This document shows positions 29,765-42,303 of a stretch of DNA of 64,000 nucleotides, piece after piece. Origin of the DNA: Ascidia mentula. Lineage: Eukaryota > Chordata > Ascidiacea > Phlebobranchia > Ascidiidae. The notes beneath the pieces are model-generated. The model did not search any database. It was not told the origin of the DNA and saw nothing but the letters and a program-made list of their open reading frames with translations. Position numbers and translations under genes: made by a program. The stretch lies in contig OX387202.1 of NCBI GenBank assembly GCA_947561715.1, positions 5,221,001 to 5,285,000 on the forward strand, given 5' to 3'. Position 1 is the stretch's first letter. Each line of letters begins with the position of its first letter.

Positions 29765-32700
29765 TCACAGTTGGCAAGGTTGCGGATCAAAGTTCACAAA
29801 CGCAACTTCCCATAGAATGGTCCCCCCTCCTTTTACCATATTTCCTTTTTTCTCTATTTGTGAAAAATTTGGATTCTTTCTTAAGATTCTTTCAGCTCTC
29901 ACATTATCGGTTATCGCGTATAAACGATATTTGCGTTCGTATAATTGCGACAGCTGGCGGTAAAATAATCTGCAACGCTCCAACCACTTGGGGTTGACAA
30001 TGGGTCCTGGTAGATGAATTTCGAGGCCGAATTGTCGTACGCATTTGTACAGACCGGTGTCCAGCAGCTCTTGCATTGTCTGAAATGTTTAACAATACCA
30101 GTTGCGTATTTAAGTTAATTTACTTAGTGGACTGATTACGACAGAAGATGTTAGATGAACGAACCAAAGTCAATCCTAAACGCGGACAACACTAAGCACA
30201 ATCAATCATTTATCGTCGCGTGTACATAATTTTATGTGCAAAAAAGCCATAATATTGCAAAGCTGCAGACAGGGTGTGTACACGCACTGTTTCGCACTAT
30301 CGGTTACCAAGCAGTTCCGTTTGGCCATAGTGCGCTCCACAGTGGTTCGTCGTCTCTGTTGTTCGGTACCTAGTATAGGGTACCCTGCAGATCGACGTTG
30401 ACCGAAAGGTACCACAAAGTGGAGACTAGTGTGCCTGCTAGTGTGAAAGCTAGCACAGTGCCACACAACAGCTGCACTGATGAGACCTTACAGGTCGAAA
30501 CAGTGCGTGTACACACCCTGTTTGCAGCTTTACATAATTTTGTTTTCTTATACCTTTAAGACAAACATGAACATCGTTTCCCTTTTTTACACGCGCATTA
30601 TAAATCTCCAAATGAATTACTAGGTTTAGTCAGGTAAATTTACTTGTGGGCATTAGAATTCATGTATCCGTTGCCATAGAAAGTATGTCATTTGAAAAGA
30701 ATGTTAGAGGTTTTGCAGCAAAACTCATAGTTGATAATTAAAACCTGAATGGTTGATACAATTTACCTCATGTTCAAATCCTCCACCATCGGGACTGTCT
30801 GTGTCGATTTTCAGGAAATCTAAATACCTTCCTTTGTGTCCAAGCTCCTTCAGTAAGGTTCCTGTAAATGCAAAATGTGTTTGGTAATGCTTTGTGCACA
30901 TTGCTAAAAGCAAGACAGCATTTACTTACGCAGAGTTCTCATTTTCCATCCGTGCGCATCTTTGTCGTTGTCTTTGGAACTGATGCCGATTTTGTGAAAC
31001 ACAACCCCAGATTCACGTTTGAAACCATCATCGAGGTTGGTGGCTGCAACATTTCGCAAATTATTTTGTATACTGAAATGAGTGAGGTTAAATTAGTTGA
31101 CAACAGAACCTTAATGACACTTTTTCGTTCCTCAGCAAAGGATAATAAAAATTTTACAATATCACACTACCAAACACGTAATAAAACCTGCAACGGGCGA
31201 ACTGGCAAAACAGCCTGTGTGTATGATCTGACGTCAGAGCCCAAGAGCTAGTCAGAGTGTGGCACTGATAACCGTTATCGTGCGTTGCGAAACTTTTATG
31301 ACTCCAAGTCCAACAAAACGTCAACCGCAACGCCTAATCAACTTTAGTCGAGCGTTTTCAACGACATGCATGGTATTTTATCCAAGCGTATTGTATCTAT
31401 CCGTTGGGGGTACTACTTTGAAAAGTCAAAGAAAAAACCCTGCTGTTTAACGACATATTGAGCGGATGTTAAATTTATCTGCTCCATTTGTATTCATCAC
31501 AAAACACACTCTTTTTGGTGGCCTTTTGGACAAACTTAAATAACACCCAATATTATTTCCATTTCAAGGCACGAAAACTTTTATTAATGTGTGTCAATGA
31601 TAAGAAGGGTAAAAAGAAATATCTCTGTAATGTGCTAAGTGTCACGAAAATGTCGTTTTCAGTGATAAATTTCCAGAAATAACAATGCCATTCTATTACC
31701 TTACTGTTGCATTAGAAACAAGCAGCATTTTTCAAACTCACAATCAAAGAGCGTTAAATACATACTTAAAATACTTTAGAGGACAAAACATTGATCGGTT
31801 GCGTGGCAATAACACTACTAATGCTAAAGCTCTACCTTAAGGTTATTGCATTGCAAATACCAAACATTTTTTCCAAACAAAAACAGCACGAACTTACTGG
31901 GATCAAAGGAGTGCACTTCACATCCTTTCTTGGCCATTGCGTCATCAAAACTAAAATCTCCTCCCACACCGAATGAGTAAAGCAAACATTGGTAACCATC
32001 AGCAGTTTTTCCCTTCCAAAATTTAGGCTCCAAACATACTGGATACGAACCGTCGCCATCGCCGTAACTTCGACCTCCAAGTGTTTCCACATTCGAACAA
32101 TTATACTGAAATTTGACAGCATAACACCCTTTAATTTCAAACATCTTGCTATTCGACCATGATATGTTCTTAACATGTTAGAAGCCAATAACGTATAGTG
32201 TTTTCTTATTCCAAATGCATCTGAAAGCACTCTTGATTCCCAGAACAGTGCGCCAATTATATACAAAAGACAAAACTTACCAATAAAGCTTTGTTTGTGT
32301 TATGCAATGGTTAAGCGAGTACACTCATGATTAAGCTATAGGCAAACGTTTCGAAGTTAGTTCACAGAACTAATGATGATAAGCAAATCAAATCAAATGT
32401 ATTTAGCGCAAAAAGCAACTACGCAGATAAACAGAAATATAATGGCATGGGCACAGCAGTGTTCGCAACCTTATATTGATTAGAATATTAGCTTGGGCTT
32501 TTCTATTTTGTCATGCGGACAACATGATTGATTATGATATCACCTGTAGTTTGTAGACATAATTCCACAAACGCTCAAACTCCTCTTCTGGAGGGGAATT
32601 CCCCGGTGGACCAAATTTTAAGTTGTCCTCGGCTGAAATTAAAAACGATTTTAGAACTAATGTCTTTATTTCTGAGATTATTAATATTCTTACTTGAGTT

Positions 32701-33574
32701 TTTTAGTTAGTTTGTTGTTTTCTTATTTATTTGAGAAGTAATGGCCATCACCTCGATTGAATTACAGAATGGCTGTACTAATATAACCCATGTCTGTACT
32801 GTGCACTATTGTATTGTACTATTAGCGAATGGTTTTCAAAGTAAACATTTATCACCAAATATACGTTGTGTTAACATACGCTGTAGAACGTTAGGTGGGG
32901 TTTCCGGAACTGCATTAATTAAATTTGAATTGACATCAGCGGTTGGGTATGCTTGTTTTTGAGCTATGTAATTCGAAAGAATTTCCCGGATCTCATCTGT
33001 AACAAATAAAGAGTTTGACAACTTTCTTTTTTTGGCCTTTTCATTTTAATCGTTGAGAGACATTTTCCATCAGACCAATGTACTTGGGCCTGGATTATAA
33101 ATGTAGAAGCACTCAAAAGATGTAACAATCCTTTTCTATGGACAAAGTAGATTACATTTGGGTTACAGCTCACTTGTTACATTGTTTTTTAACAACGAGC
33201 AGGGTTTCTAACTTGGGACACAGTTTTGTGAGTTTTAAAACGCCTACCAAAAATTGGAATAGGAAATTGATGGTGGATTTAATACAAACGTACTAAGTAA
33301 ATAGTGGTAGGTATAGTAAATGAAATTGACTTAACTGAGTGATAAAGTTTATTTGAGGTTTGTCCTAATGCATAATTGGGGAACTTCACGCAAAGAGTCG
33401 CATGTAAATGCATGTGCAAAAACCCACTTTTTATGACATATTAAGGGAAAATTTGTAGTATAAATGTTAATTTGACCCACCTGTTTTATTACTTTGCCAA
33501 GCAACAAACATGATCAACACCACCAGCACTAAAATTCCAAACAAAATTCTTAAATCTCTTCTTAGTAGCTGCAT
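29765..33574 (-). CDS. METTL24-like type II membrane methyltransferase, copy 1 (six exons)
   Basis: Exons (minus): 33481-33574, 32544-32632, 31898-32105, 30930-31043, 30767-30861, 29765-30079. All have GT/AG borders and the phases fit (1,0,1,1,0), giving 304 aa. The protein starts with a short basic tail and a signal anchor (residues about 10-26). After a short stem come METLGG-type and GDGDGSYPVC motifs, the SAM-fold signature YSFGVGGDFSFDDAMAKKGC then EVHSFDPS, and DFLKIDTDSPDG. This matches the METTL24-like family of SAM-dependent methyltransferase-fold proteins. The substrate is not established to my knowledge. The last exon ends AFVNFDPQPCQL. Intron 5 (30080-30766) is enlarged by Penelope-related sequence with a hammerhead motif. 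The 3' part of the last exon was copied into the left duplication arm. Confidence 0.9.
30205..30545 (+). mobile_element. Penelope-type terminal sequence in intron 5 of METTL24-like copy 1
   Basis: Two blocks are shared with the region after the Penelope frame at 51.1-52.2 kb. GAAACAGTGCGTGT...TGCAGCT occurs in both orientations here (30262-30294 minus, 30497-30529 plus). CAGTTCCGTTTGGCCATAGT is followed by GCGCTCCAC (about 30313-30345), as at about 52113-52140. The arrangement is an imperfect inverted repeat. It lies antisense to the host gene and contains no coding sequence. I infer a rearranged terminal repeat of a Penelope-like element. Confidence 0.6.
30470..30529 (+). ncRNA. Hammerhead ribozyme, structurally complete
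   Basis: All parts of the hammerhead fold can be placed. Helix I is AGCTGCA (30470-30476) with TGCAGCT (30523-30529), 7 bp. The core is CTGATGA (30477-30483). Helix II is GACC/GGTC with loop TTACA (30484-30496). The core GAAA is at 30497-30500. Helix III is ACAG (30500-30503) with CTGT (30518-30521), and it includes the required A15.1-U16.1 pair. The cleavage triplet is GUU with position 17 at 30522, which obeys the NUH rule. Open ends at helix I make it type I. Penelope-like elements are known to carry such ribozymes in their terminal repeats, and this one lies in Penelope-related sequence. Self-cleavage is predicted, not shown. Confidence 0.8.
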
Positions 33575-36500
33575 GGTAGAATCTTCCGATTTCAATTCAA
33601 ATCCGAATGTTAACAGATAAATTACCCCAGAGAATCTAAGGACCACGCCTCACTGCATTTGAGTCAATAGATTCACAACAAACGTTTCGAAATGAAGCAA
33701 AGAGAAAAAAGAAAAAAGCTTTTTTCTGACGCTTACTATTGGAGCCTTTGAATTGACTGAGGGCAACGCCTCTTTGTACCTGTCTGGACGGAGAACAATA
33801 TATCGTACGATCAAACGGCATATATGCTATAAACGAAAATTTCATGCCATGAATAAACAAGTTCCTTTTGTCGTTCGACATGTTCCGCTATTATTGGCCC
33901 AGTTTTTGCTAAGGCAGGAGGTCATGTTCAGTTAGGTTTCTCATTATTTTGCTGCTTACGTGATGCCACGTCCCACTACTGGTAAAGTTGCGATGAATCA
34001 GCATTGTTTGAATCCAACAATGTCTACTTGAAGTCAACACTATTTAAACCACAAAACACATATATCCTGCCACTACAACATGACTTAACTTTACTGTTTC
34101 GGTTTTAACACATAATATTTTGCCTTGTTCTGTACATATCCTAGAAGTACACTTTTGGATACTGATGATATTTACCATTACGCGTCTTTTAAAAAAATGT
34201 TTTATACTGTAAGCTAGCTGCGCCACGAAGCATTGGCAAACACCATAGTCTTGTTTACAGTAAGAGTACATACTCATAATGTCAAGTTAAAAAGTAATTT
34301 TTGAAAATAAAGTTCAATCGAACGCGAATTCTCAACTTGTGACTGGAAATATTCCTTTGTAGGAAACTAAGGATGGCGATGAAATGCAAGCAAACGATTA
34401 TAACTTAAAGCACTGATGGTGAACATAACAGTGTTCGAAACGTTTATGATTAGCTTATTAGCTGTGGCTATACTTATTTTGTACAGTTATCTCCACGTTT
34501 TCCTCACCGAAAGACACAAATTGTTTCTTATTTAGAGTGTGTACCAAAAAGCCCATGTCGCTTATCTAGAGAAAGTGGTTGGAATGATAACAAAGCTTGC
34601 CATTGTGACAACATTAGCGGTGCGACTCGAACAATGCGACTTGAACAGTCTGAAGTGTTGCACTCTTCAATTAAAGGATCAAATTTCGTCGTTTAAGGAG
34701 TTTTGTGTGTAATGATCAATAGACACAAAATCGAATTTTGTAGTCTGCGGCAACATTTGTATTTATGAAGTAAAATGTCATTATACTGTTAATAAAACCA
34801 TAATAATACTCATATTAACCAACAACAAGTCGGAGTATTCATTATCAGCTACACGAAAACACAATTGCCTCAATACATGAAGTGAGTACAACAACAGACC
34901 AAAAACTACGGTCAAATACTTCCACGCGGCAGCTGTCTGTAAATGGTTCGATGAAAGACAGACATAAAATATATTCCTGTCCGCTATCTAGAATATGTAT
35001 CAGATACCGGTACTAAATAACATTTCCGTAGTATTTTGGATTTTCCTGCATCAAAATTAACATTCATTCACCACGTTTCAGTTACCCGTTTGTTCTCAAC
35101 AACTATTTCCAGGCAGATTCTTTCACAACTGAATTGCTCTCTGCCAGGTAACGTCATTTGAACAACCGCCATTATTGCTACCCATACAACAGTCGATATG
35201 ACCTATGTTATTTTTAGTAAACAGTGAGTGTTATTCTAGAAACACGTCTTGCAGTGCTAGTTTTGATTTATGTCACAAATAACTGTCTTTAGACAATTTG
35301 GAGCTTCGCAAACAATACAGACAAATTATAAAGTCATGTGTTACGCGACAGGTCATAAAAATACTTCAAGATATGCTGGAACGCTTACGGTTTGCTACGT
35401 CACATCAGCACAAACTAGCAACCTGGCAATTACCATACTAATGTAAACCTATGTTAGAACGTGACCTCGTGCCGTGTTCCTTGCAAAGTATAGGAATACT
35501 TGTATGACACAACATCAGTTCTCTACTGCCACGAACGCAATCTCAAAAATAAACACGTGTCCTAAACAACCTTTGAATCATAAACGATGCATACATATAA
35601 GAATTCAATGAAACTAGCAGAAGTTTCGAATTGAGTCAGTTGATTTATTAGTAAAAAATCGATTTCGCCTGAACTGGCATCCTCAGTTTCTTATTCAAAC
35701 AGAAACTGAGGATGCATACATATAAACGTTTATGTGTCAAGGCGACACAACCAAGTAAGTTTGTCATTTTCAATTTCACCACAGGTTATCAGTAAACGGT
35801 AGCATTTGCTTTCTTGTATCTTTCACCAACCACGACCCTAAAACGAAACCATACTCATGACAAGCGAATATTTGACACGACGTCACGTGTGCCCGACGCC
35901 ACAAAGGCAGCGTGCGGGATCGCAAGCAAACAATAGGTCGTAGGCAGTAAAGAATTGGTCGTCGCGAACGAATATCAAAGGTTCAGGGATATCAAAATGG
36001 TGTATCTTGGGCCAGACAGCGGTGTTGTGTCAGTGAATGTTCAATGATAAATTCACTATTTTTTCACATTCTATTACTGTTGCTGACAGGCATATTGTAT
36101 TTCAATAATTCTGTTCAAATTATACTTTTATTCACCGACGTTCCGCCTGGTTTTAGTGTGGCACACAAACAAGTATCAAGAACCGTATACGTTGAATGAT
36201 TCAAAAATATACATTTAATTGTGCCAGAAGAATAGATGTAGGCACAGTTAAAGTGTACCCACAAATACCCTTTTTAAATGTCATTTCCTCATGGAGAATC
36301 AATATCGCAATAGCACTATGAGATAAATAAAGCTTGGATTCCATATTAACACACATTTTAGCACAGCGTGGATTCGTTACTTGGCAACTATTGTGGCAAG
36401 TACGTACACCAAGTACATCCATAAAGGTTTCGTAACTTGCGTGACAGTGCGACGCACGTGAGGCGACACGTGTGACCCAAGGCACACAACAAGATGCCAC

Positions 36501-37419
36501 AGACACAAGGTGACCAATTGTGATCGCCTGTTCGTGCGTTGTTCGTTCTCGTTTTTAGTGCCGATACTTCATTTACTTTGTTACGCCATTTGTAGCACCT
36601 GATGAAGCGAGGAGAAACGAATAAAGTTTATTAGTAGTCTGTCTGTCACTATTAGTGCACCAGTAACTTTTAAAGTAATTATAGACCTGAGAGTGACATG
36701 GCGTATTGCAGAAATTGGACGACAAATCTATAAGATAAAGTTGTCAAATACACGCAGTGATCTACAGACAAAGCCACGGTTTCTACCTAACGGGTCTCAT
36801 CTGTGCACCTTCGGTTTGACTTACAACGATCTTGCCAGTAAATTAGCCAACACTTTGCGATGACTAAACAGTCATCGTCAACCGTTGTGTACCAAACACG
36901 TGCAACCCGCTAGAAACAAGCCAAGGTAGAATTTAATGGAAACAGTAGCCCTGTCTGTAACTCAGAATAGCGCATACAATTTTTTGGCTATAACGCATCA
37001 AAAATTATTATATATTTGCTGGTTTTTGGGTATCTGGACAATTTTATCAAAATATCTTAAATTGTTTCCAAATTTAACTAGCTAATGCTTTGAAATGGCG
37101 CACATATTTAGTAAAATAATCTGGGTTTTGCACCTTAATTTTGATAAAGTTTCATGATGCAAAAGTTTGATGGTGCTGCGCTAACAGACAAGTATTAAAC
37201 TATACGAATATACTTTAATATATTTTGATTTTTAACCGCACCGGTGATGTTGCAAAGTTATTCAATAAAAAGAGAATAAATTTAAGTGAAATATAAAATC
37301 AAAAGGGTCCTTGAAAAACAACATTAATATTATAGCCAAATGCATTTGATTAAAAATTAATTGGATAGAAAACCGACTTCATCAAACAAGGTTATGCTCA
37401 ATGATTACGAGTGTAAGTA
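33575..37419. other. Intergenic, with retroelement tails but no gene
   Basis: No exon is supported across 3.8 kb. A 14-bp perfect hairpin (CATCCTCAGTTTCT, 9-base loop) lies at 35678-35714. It overlaps a motif shared with 62001-62026. CTGATGA...GAGAAACGAATAAAG lies at 36599-36625. Sequence at about 36060-36110 recurs inverted near 60300-60360. These look like short retroelement tails. Confidence 0.5.
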
Positions 37420-40196
37420 TTACAGTTGACAAGGCCGTGGGTCGAGGTTTACGAATGCAACCTCCCACAGAATTGTTTCTGCTTCATTCAATATCTTTCC
37501 CTTCTTCTCCTTTTGTGAAAAGTTTGGATTTTTCTTCACGATCCTGTCCGCTCTCACATTATCGGTTATCGCGTATAAACGATACTTGCGCTCGTACAAC
37601 TGCGACAGCTGGCGGTAAAGCAATTTCAAACGCTTTAACCACGTGGGGTTGGTAAAGGGTCCTGGCAGGTGGATTTCCAGTCCGAACTCTCTAACGCATT
37701 TATACAGACCTGTATCGAGTAGCTCTTGTATGGTCTGAAAGTATGAAAGCCTTTATTTTTTAAGTGACATCAAACAAATGGATTTCACTTTATAATTGAC
37801 AATTTTTTGTTTCAGTGGTTAAAACCTTTTTTTTAAAAATTAACCTTTACTACTTTACAATGACAAATATGATAATATTCATGCTGACGTAGGTTTTTGC
37901 AATTTGTGTAAATTTGTCGCTAGTTTTCCAAACCAAACTGAATACATTCGTGACAATGGCAAACAAAATCTGTTGTTACCTCATCTTCAAACCCTGCACC
38001 ATCCGGGCTGTCTGTGTCCACCTTCAGGAAATCCAAATATCGGCCATTGTGTGAAAGTTCCTTGAGCAGCGTACCTGCATATGTACAAACATTTTAAATT
38101 CCTTCCATCGAACAGAAAGAAGCATTTACTCACGCAGAGTTCTCATTTTCCATCCGTGCGAATCTTTGTCGTTATCTTTGGAACTGATGCCGATTTTATG
38201 AAAAACAACCCCAGATTCACGTTCGAAACCGTCTTGTAATTCTGTAGCTAAGAAAATGAAATGGGGGGGTTGAAACCACCAGTGATCATTATCGTTGTAA
38301 AACAATAAAAGTATCGTTTAATACCAAAAGTACAGTATATATTTATTTTCAAAAGGTAAAGACGGTTTTTCAAAAGACATCACTAAATTGCCGATCAGCT
38401 AACCAAAAAATGTCAAATTTTCCAGAATCAATAGTTTTGTTCTAACAAAGCTGCAAAACGACTAATGACATTCAATACAAGAATTGAGCTTTTAGCTTTT
38501 AGAATCCCTCACTTGGATCAAACGAGTGAACTTCACATCCCTTCTTCGCCATTTCATCGTCGAAACTAAAATCGTTTCCGACACCGAAAGAGTAAACCAG
38601 ACAGCGGTTACCATCGCCAGTGTTTCCCTTCCAAAATTTCGTCTCCATACACACGGGATAGGATCCGTCGCCGTCACCATGACTACGACCTCCAAGTGTT
38701 TCCGAAGTGGAGCACTGGTACTGAACATTGTGAAAGTAACTTGTTATACTAGTGGTGACCATTTTTGTGATTCATTAAACCTTTTCATTGAATCGGAAAT
38801 TATTTTGTATTATAGTCAATATATTCAAGTAGCTCAAAGCACATTCAAAATGTCTTGATAATCCACTACTGGACTATTTGGCCATAACCCGCAGCTTGTT
38901 AACCACTGTCCGTTATATACTAACGACACAAATATTCAGTGCAAGTCCAGAAGCGTTGTGCTGCTGATTGTTAAAGAGAGTTAATTAAATCAAGCTAAAT
39001 GTGCTGGTCGACAACACGGCAAATGCTTGGTTGCTGGTTTGTCACGCAGCTGTACAGCACACCGGCGGCACCGGCCCATTGAGTGGAAATGCACTGAAGC
39101 GTGCTGTGTTAGTACTTTGACGTCACTCCCCTTTTTTCCTCGTCTCTCTCACCTAAATTGCGTCTGTCTGGTTGTCCAAGCTTTTAATCCGTAAATTAAA
39201 TACCACAATTTCTACTGCATTTAATATACTTGTTGACTGAATAAAATATGAACTAGTCTGACTTTTCGATACTAGGGCATACATACTGAATAGCTGAAAT
39301 AATGTAAGGTTCATCATCTACAGCAAATGCGAAAATAAATTTATTCTGCTTGGAACAATATCGCCAAACAACTAAAAGTAAACATTTTAGAAGTTTCGTA
39401 TATGAGTTTTTCTGCCTATGCACAATTAGAAGTACAAATTGGCGAATATTTTATTGCCGTGCGTCACAGACGTTGAAAGAGTTTGTGCCTTCTGTTTGCT
39501 TCAGCGCGTTTCAAAAGGTACTTGAAGCAATAAACGAGCATGAACAGAGCAGAAGCCGTACGTTAACGGAAAACATAGTGCTAATATTAGGTTAAAATCT
39601 ATTTCTACGTTCTCCCAATGTGCTTCAGGCGTGTTTATGTAATTTACCATGCTGAAAACACTCCTGTGTGTCGTAATTAATCTGTTAAGTTTATCAATAC
39701 CTGTATTTTGTAAACATAATCCCACATTTGTTCAAACACCTCTTTGGACGAAGCTCTTTCCAACTCCAATGATGTAAGTATTAGATTTCCGGACTCTGAA
39801 TGAGGAAGTTTCACTTTATCCAAGGTAGATTGCACAAGTTTCAGTTCGTCTGGCTGAGACGGCATAGTCTTCATTTCCACGAAAACTGGTTAAAAATGTA
39901 ACAAAACGCGTATTAACTGATTGATTCATTATGTTTTCTCACTCCGTGTGCCTTCTGCTCCTGAAGGTAATTTTGCTTTTTCAAAGCTGTGAGCCAAATA
40001 CAGACGTTTTTAAGAATTGTGTAGCATAGTTGTTTTTGAACATTTTTTCTTTGTAATACTGTATTTCGACACGACGTTATTTAAATTTTTATTTCAATAA
40101 AATCTTACTAGTTTTGTTGTTTTGCCAAAGCACAACCATCCCGACTATGAACACCAGGAGTAACCCAAAAATCAATCTCACATTGTTTCTTAACAT
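37420..40196 (-). CDS. METTL24-like type II membrane methyltransferase, copy 2 (six exons)
   Basis: Exons (minus): 40109-40196, 39701-39885, 38513-38720, 38134-38247, 37980-38074, 37420-37734. The phases are the same as copy 1, and the joined frame is 334 aa. The signal anchor lies at residues about 8-24 (LIFGLLLVFIVGMVVLW). Exon 2, the membrane-proximal stem, is 185 nt against 89 in copy 1 and 83 in copy 3. The catalytic part has GDGDGSYPVC, YSFGVGNDFSFDDEMAKKGC, EVHSFDPS and FLKVDTDSPDG, and is very close to copy 3. The gene ends AFVNLDPRPCQL. The start ATG lies in the signal-anchor exon. A Golgi or surface location is inferred from the anchor only. Confidence 0.9.
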
Positions 40197-42303
40197 CCTG
40201 TTTCCAATGTTCCATACACCCATACTAACTGTACGTTACTGAGCAGTAGTGATTGTAAGCATAAGGTTTGCCTGTGGATGAACTATTTCTAATCAAACAG
40301 AAGTAGGTTATGCCAACTATTATCTTCACACATTTTAAAGCAACCAGTTTCTTTCTCGACACAACTTTGAACCTGGTCCAGCAACATTTGCACGAATGTC
40401 GCCATAAATCTATTGCATTGTCTGATTTCCATTTCTTGCTCAATTTGTTCGAATCGTACATACACACGACTGCTAAAAGTGCAAACACGCACTGTTCACT
40501 AAACGGTGTTTAAACTTCTGAATAAGTCTAGTTAAATAACGGCGTTGGCACAAAAGCAGAACAACGTTTGTTAAATCTGCACACAATAATTGTTTAGTAC
40601 CTGTACTCAATAATTTAGTTCCTTTACAACCATAATTTCCTGTTTTGATTGCACATAGGGTCGTGTTTACATAATACCTACAAATGGCCCTCGCTAGAAA
40701 CCAACGTTGATCCACAGAATTCCAAGAAACTACAACACCGCACTTTGTATTGAGAGATGTCTGCCCGGTCGCTGGTACTAACTTTCAAACAGTCAAAGGA
40801 GCCACAATATTTGATGTCGACGTTTCCCGGCTTGAACAAAACAATTTTATGCTCGGTTTGCTTCCTATATACACGCCTTGTGGACAAACCCTTCACATTT
40901 TCTGGCCGCAGGACATGAATGGGAGAAGGGTGTGTGATGAGTGCCCGCCATCGTTTCGTGCTTTGACAACGACGAACGGGTAAACAATAAAAAAATTAAA
41001 ATATCTTCACAGAGAGAAGAACATTTTTTTGTCATAGAACCGCTTTGAACAGAAAGACGCGAATTTAAACTATTAATTGGACGCCGAAGTAACTGCATGC
41101 ATATAGAGGACAACTAAATTTAATAAAAAGAATCAATGTGCCTGCAACAAACTTTGTAACACCAATGTAGGTTTTCTTATAACCAAAGTCAAGTGCCAGC
41201 CATACGAAAATAATCGCTTATTACTAAACAGCAAAATTTTTCGAAACCATTTTTCGGTTATGATGCTTTCTCAGAGCTGATGCCGATTTTATGTTAAACT
41301 GCACATTCAATTTAAAAAAAATCTTTCAAATTCGATTGCAGCATAAAAACTGTTGGTGTAGCTATTGGCAACATTCAACTGGAAACAAAAGAACGTTTTC
41401 TGCGTGACTTATTAAGCGAAAGGCTGTTACGGAAGGTATGGGCATTTACTACACTGAATAACGCCGCTGTGGCAGAAAAAAGGCCTTGTGAAATTGATTT
41501 TCGTTTATCGCTGCTTTCTTTGTCAGGCGCAAGTTGGCTGTCTGTTTGTCCAACGACCAAAATCGCTATAATTGCGTCACGACGAGTTTTTAAATAGCAA
41601 CCGCTCCCCAGAGAAGAGTATTTCTGGAACCACCCCCCCCCTACAGATCCAACAATTATCGATGCATCAAAAAAAATTTCGGATTCACTACCTCAATCTT
41701 AAGCCTTCTAAAGTCTATGGTTTATCAATGGACTGTAATAGGTTTTTTGTTGCACTGAATGGAATCTTTGATTATAGCTGTGGTGTCGATGATAGTTCAT
41801 GAAAACTTTGGATATTTCTATCGAACCTATTTGCATCATTTAACATAGTATTTATTATAGTTTGACGGCATATTGGTAGTTTCCAACATTCTCCTGCATA
41901 GTTGCTGTGTTTTGACTACATTAATATGTACCAACTACCTTTTCAAAACAAATAACAAATAATATAATATTCAAAAAACTGCATTATGTCAAGGGATCAA
42001 AATTCCTTTGGTAAAATATTAACATGTGCAATTTGTTTTTGCCCCAAAACTAAATAAATACGTCATGCATAGCGATATGTTGGTGTGTAGGTATGCAATT
42101 ACTTTTACAAAAAAACGTTACATTTCAAGCCAATTGCTGTGGTTGGTGTGACGTTTTGGTCGTTGTGTAAATTAAAACGCTATTTTAGACACTGGTGCTC
42201 ACGATAACAATCTTCACATAAACATCATATTTGACTATGAAACAAATACGGATTTTTTGGACTTCAGTGTCACACAATTTAAACATTTTGAAAGCACATA
42301 ATT
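40197..42303. other. Intergenic, no gene recognised
   Basis: Open frames on both strands (for example 40750-40983) are short, lack domains and have no supporting splice structure. A run of nine C bases lies near 41632. Confidence 0.5.

Larger units (their letters stand above)
24913..29918 (-). repeat. Right arm of the ~5-kb inverted duplication
   Basis: Read on the minus strand this arm matches 13255-18479. It carries the intact lectin-like gene and runs without a break into the complete METTL24-like gene at 29765-33574, so it is the likely parental arm. It keeps about 360 bp (about 24955-25318) of Penelope tail absent from the left arm. Confidence 0.9.
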
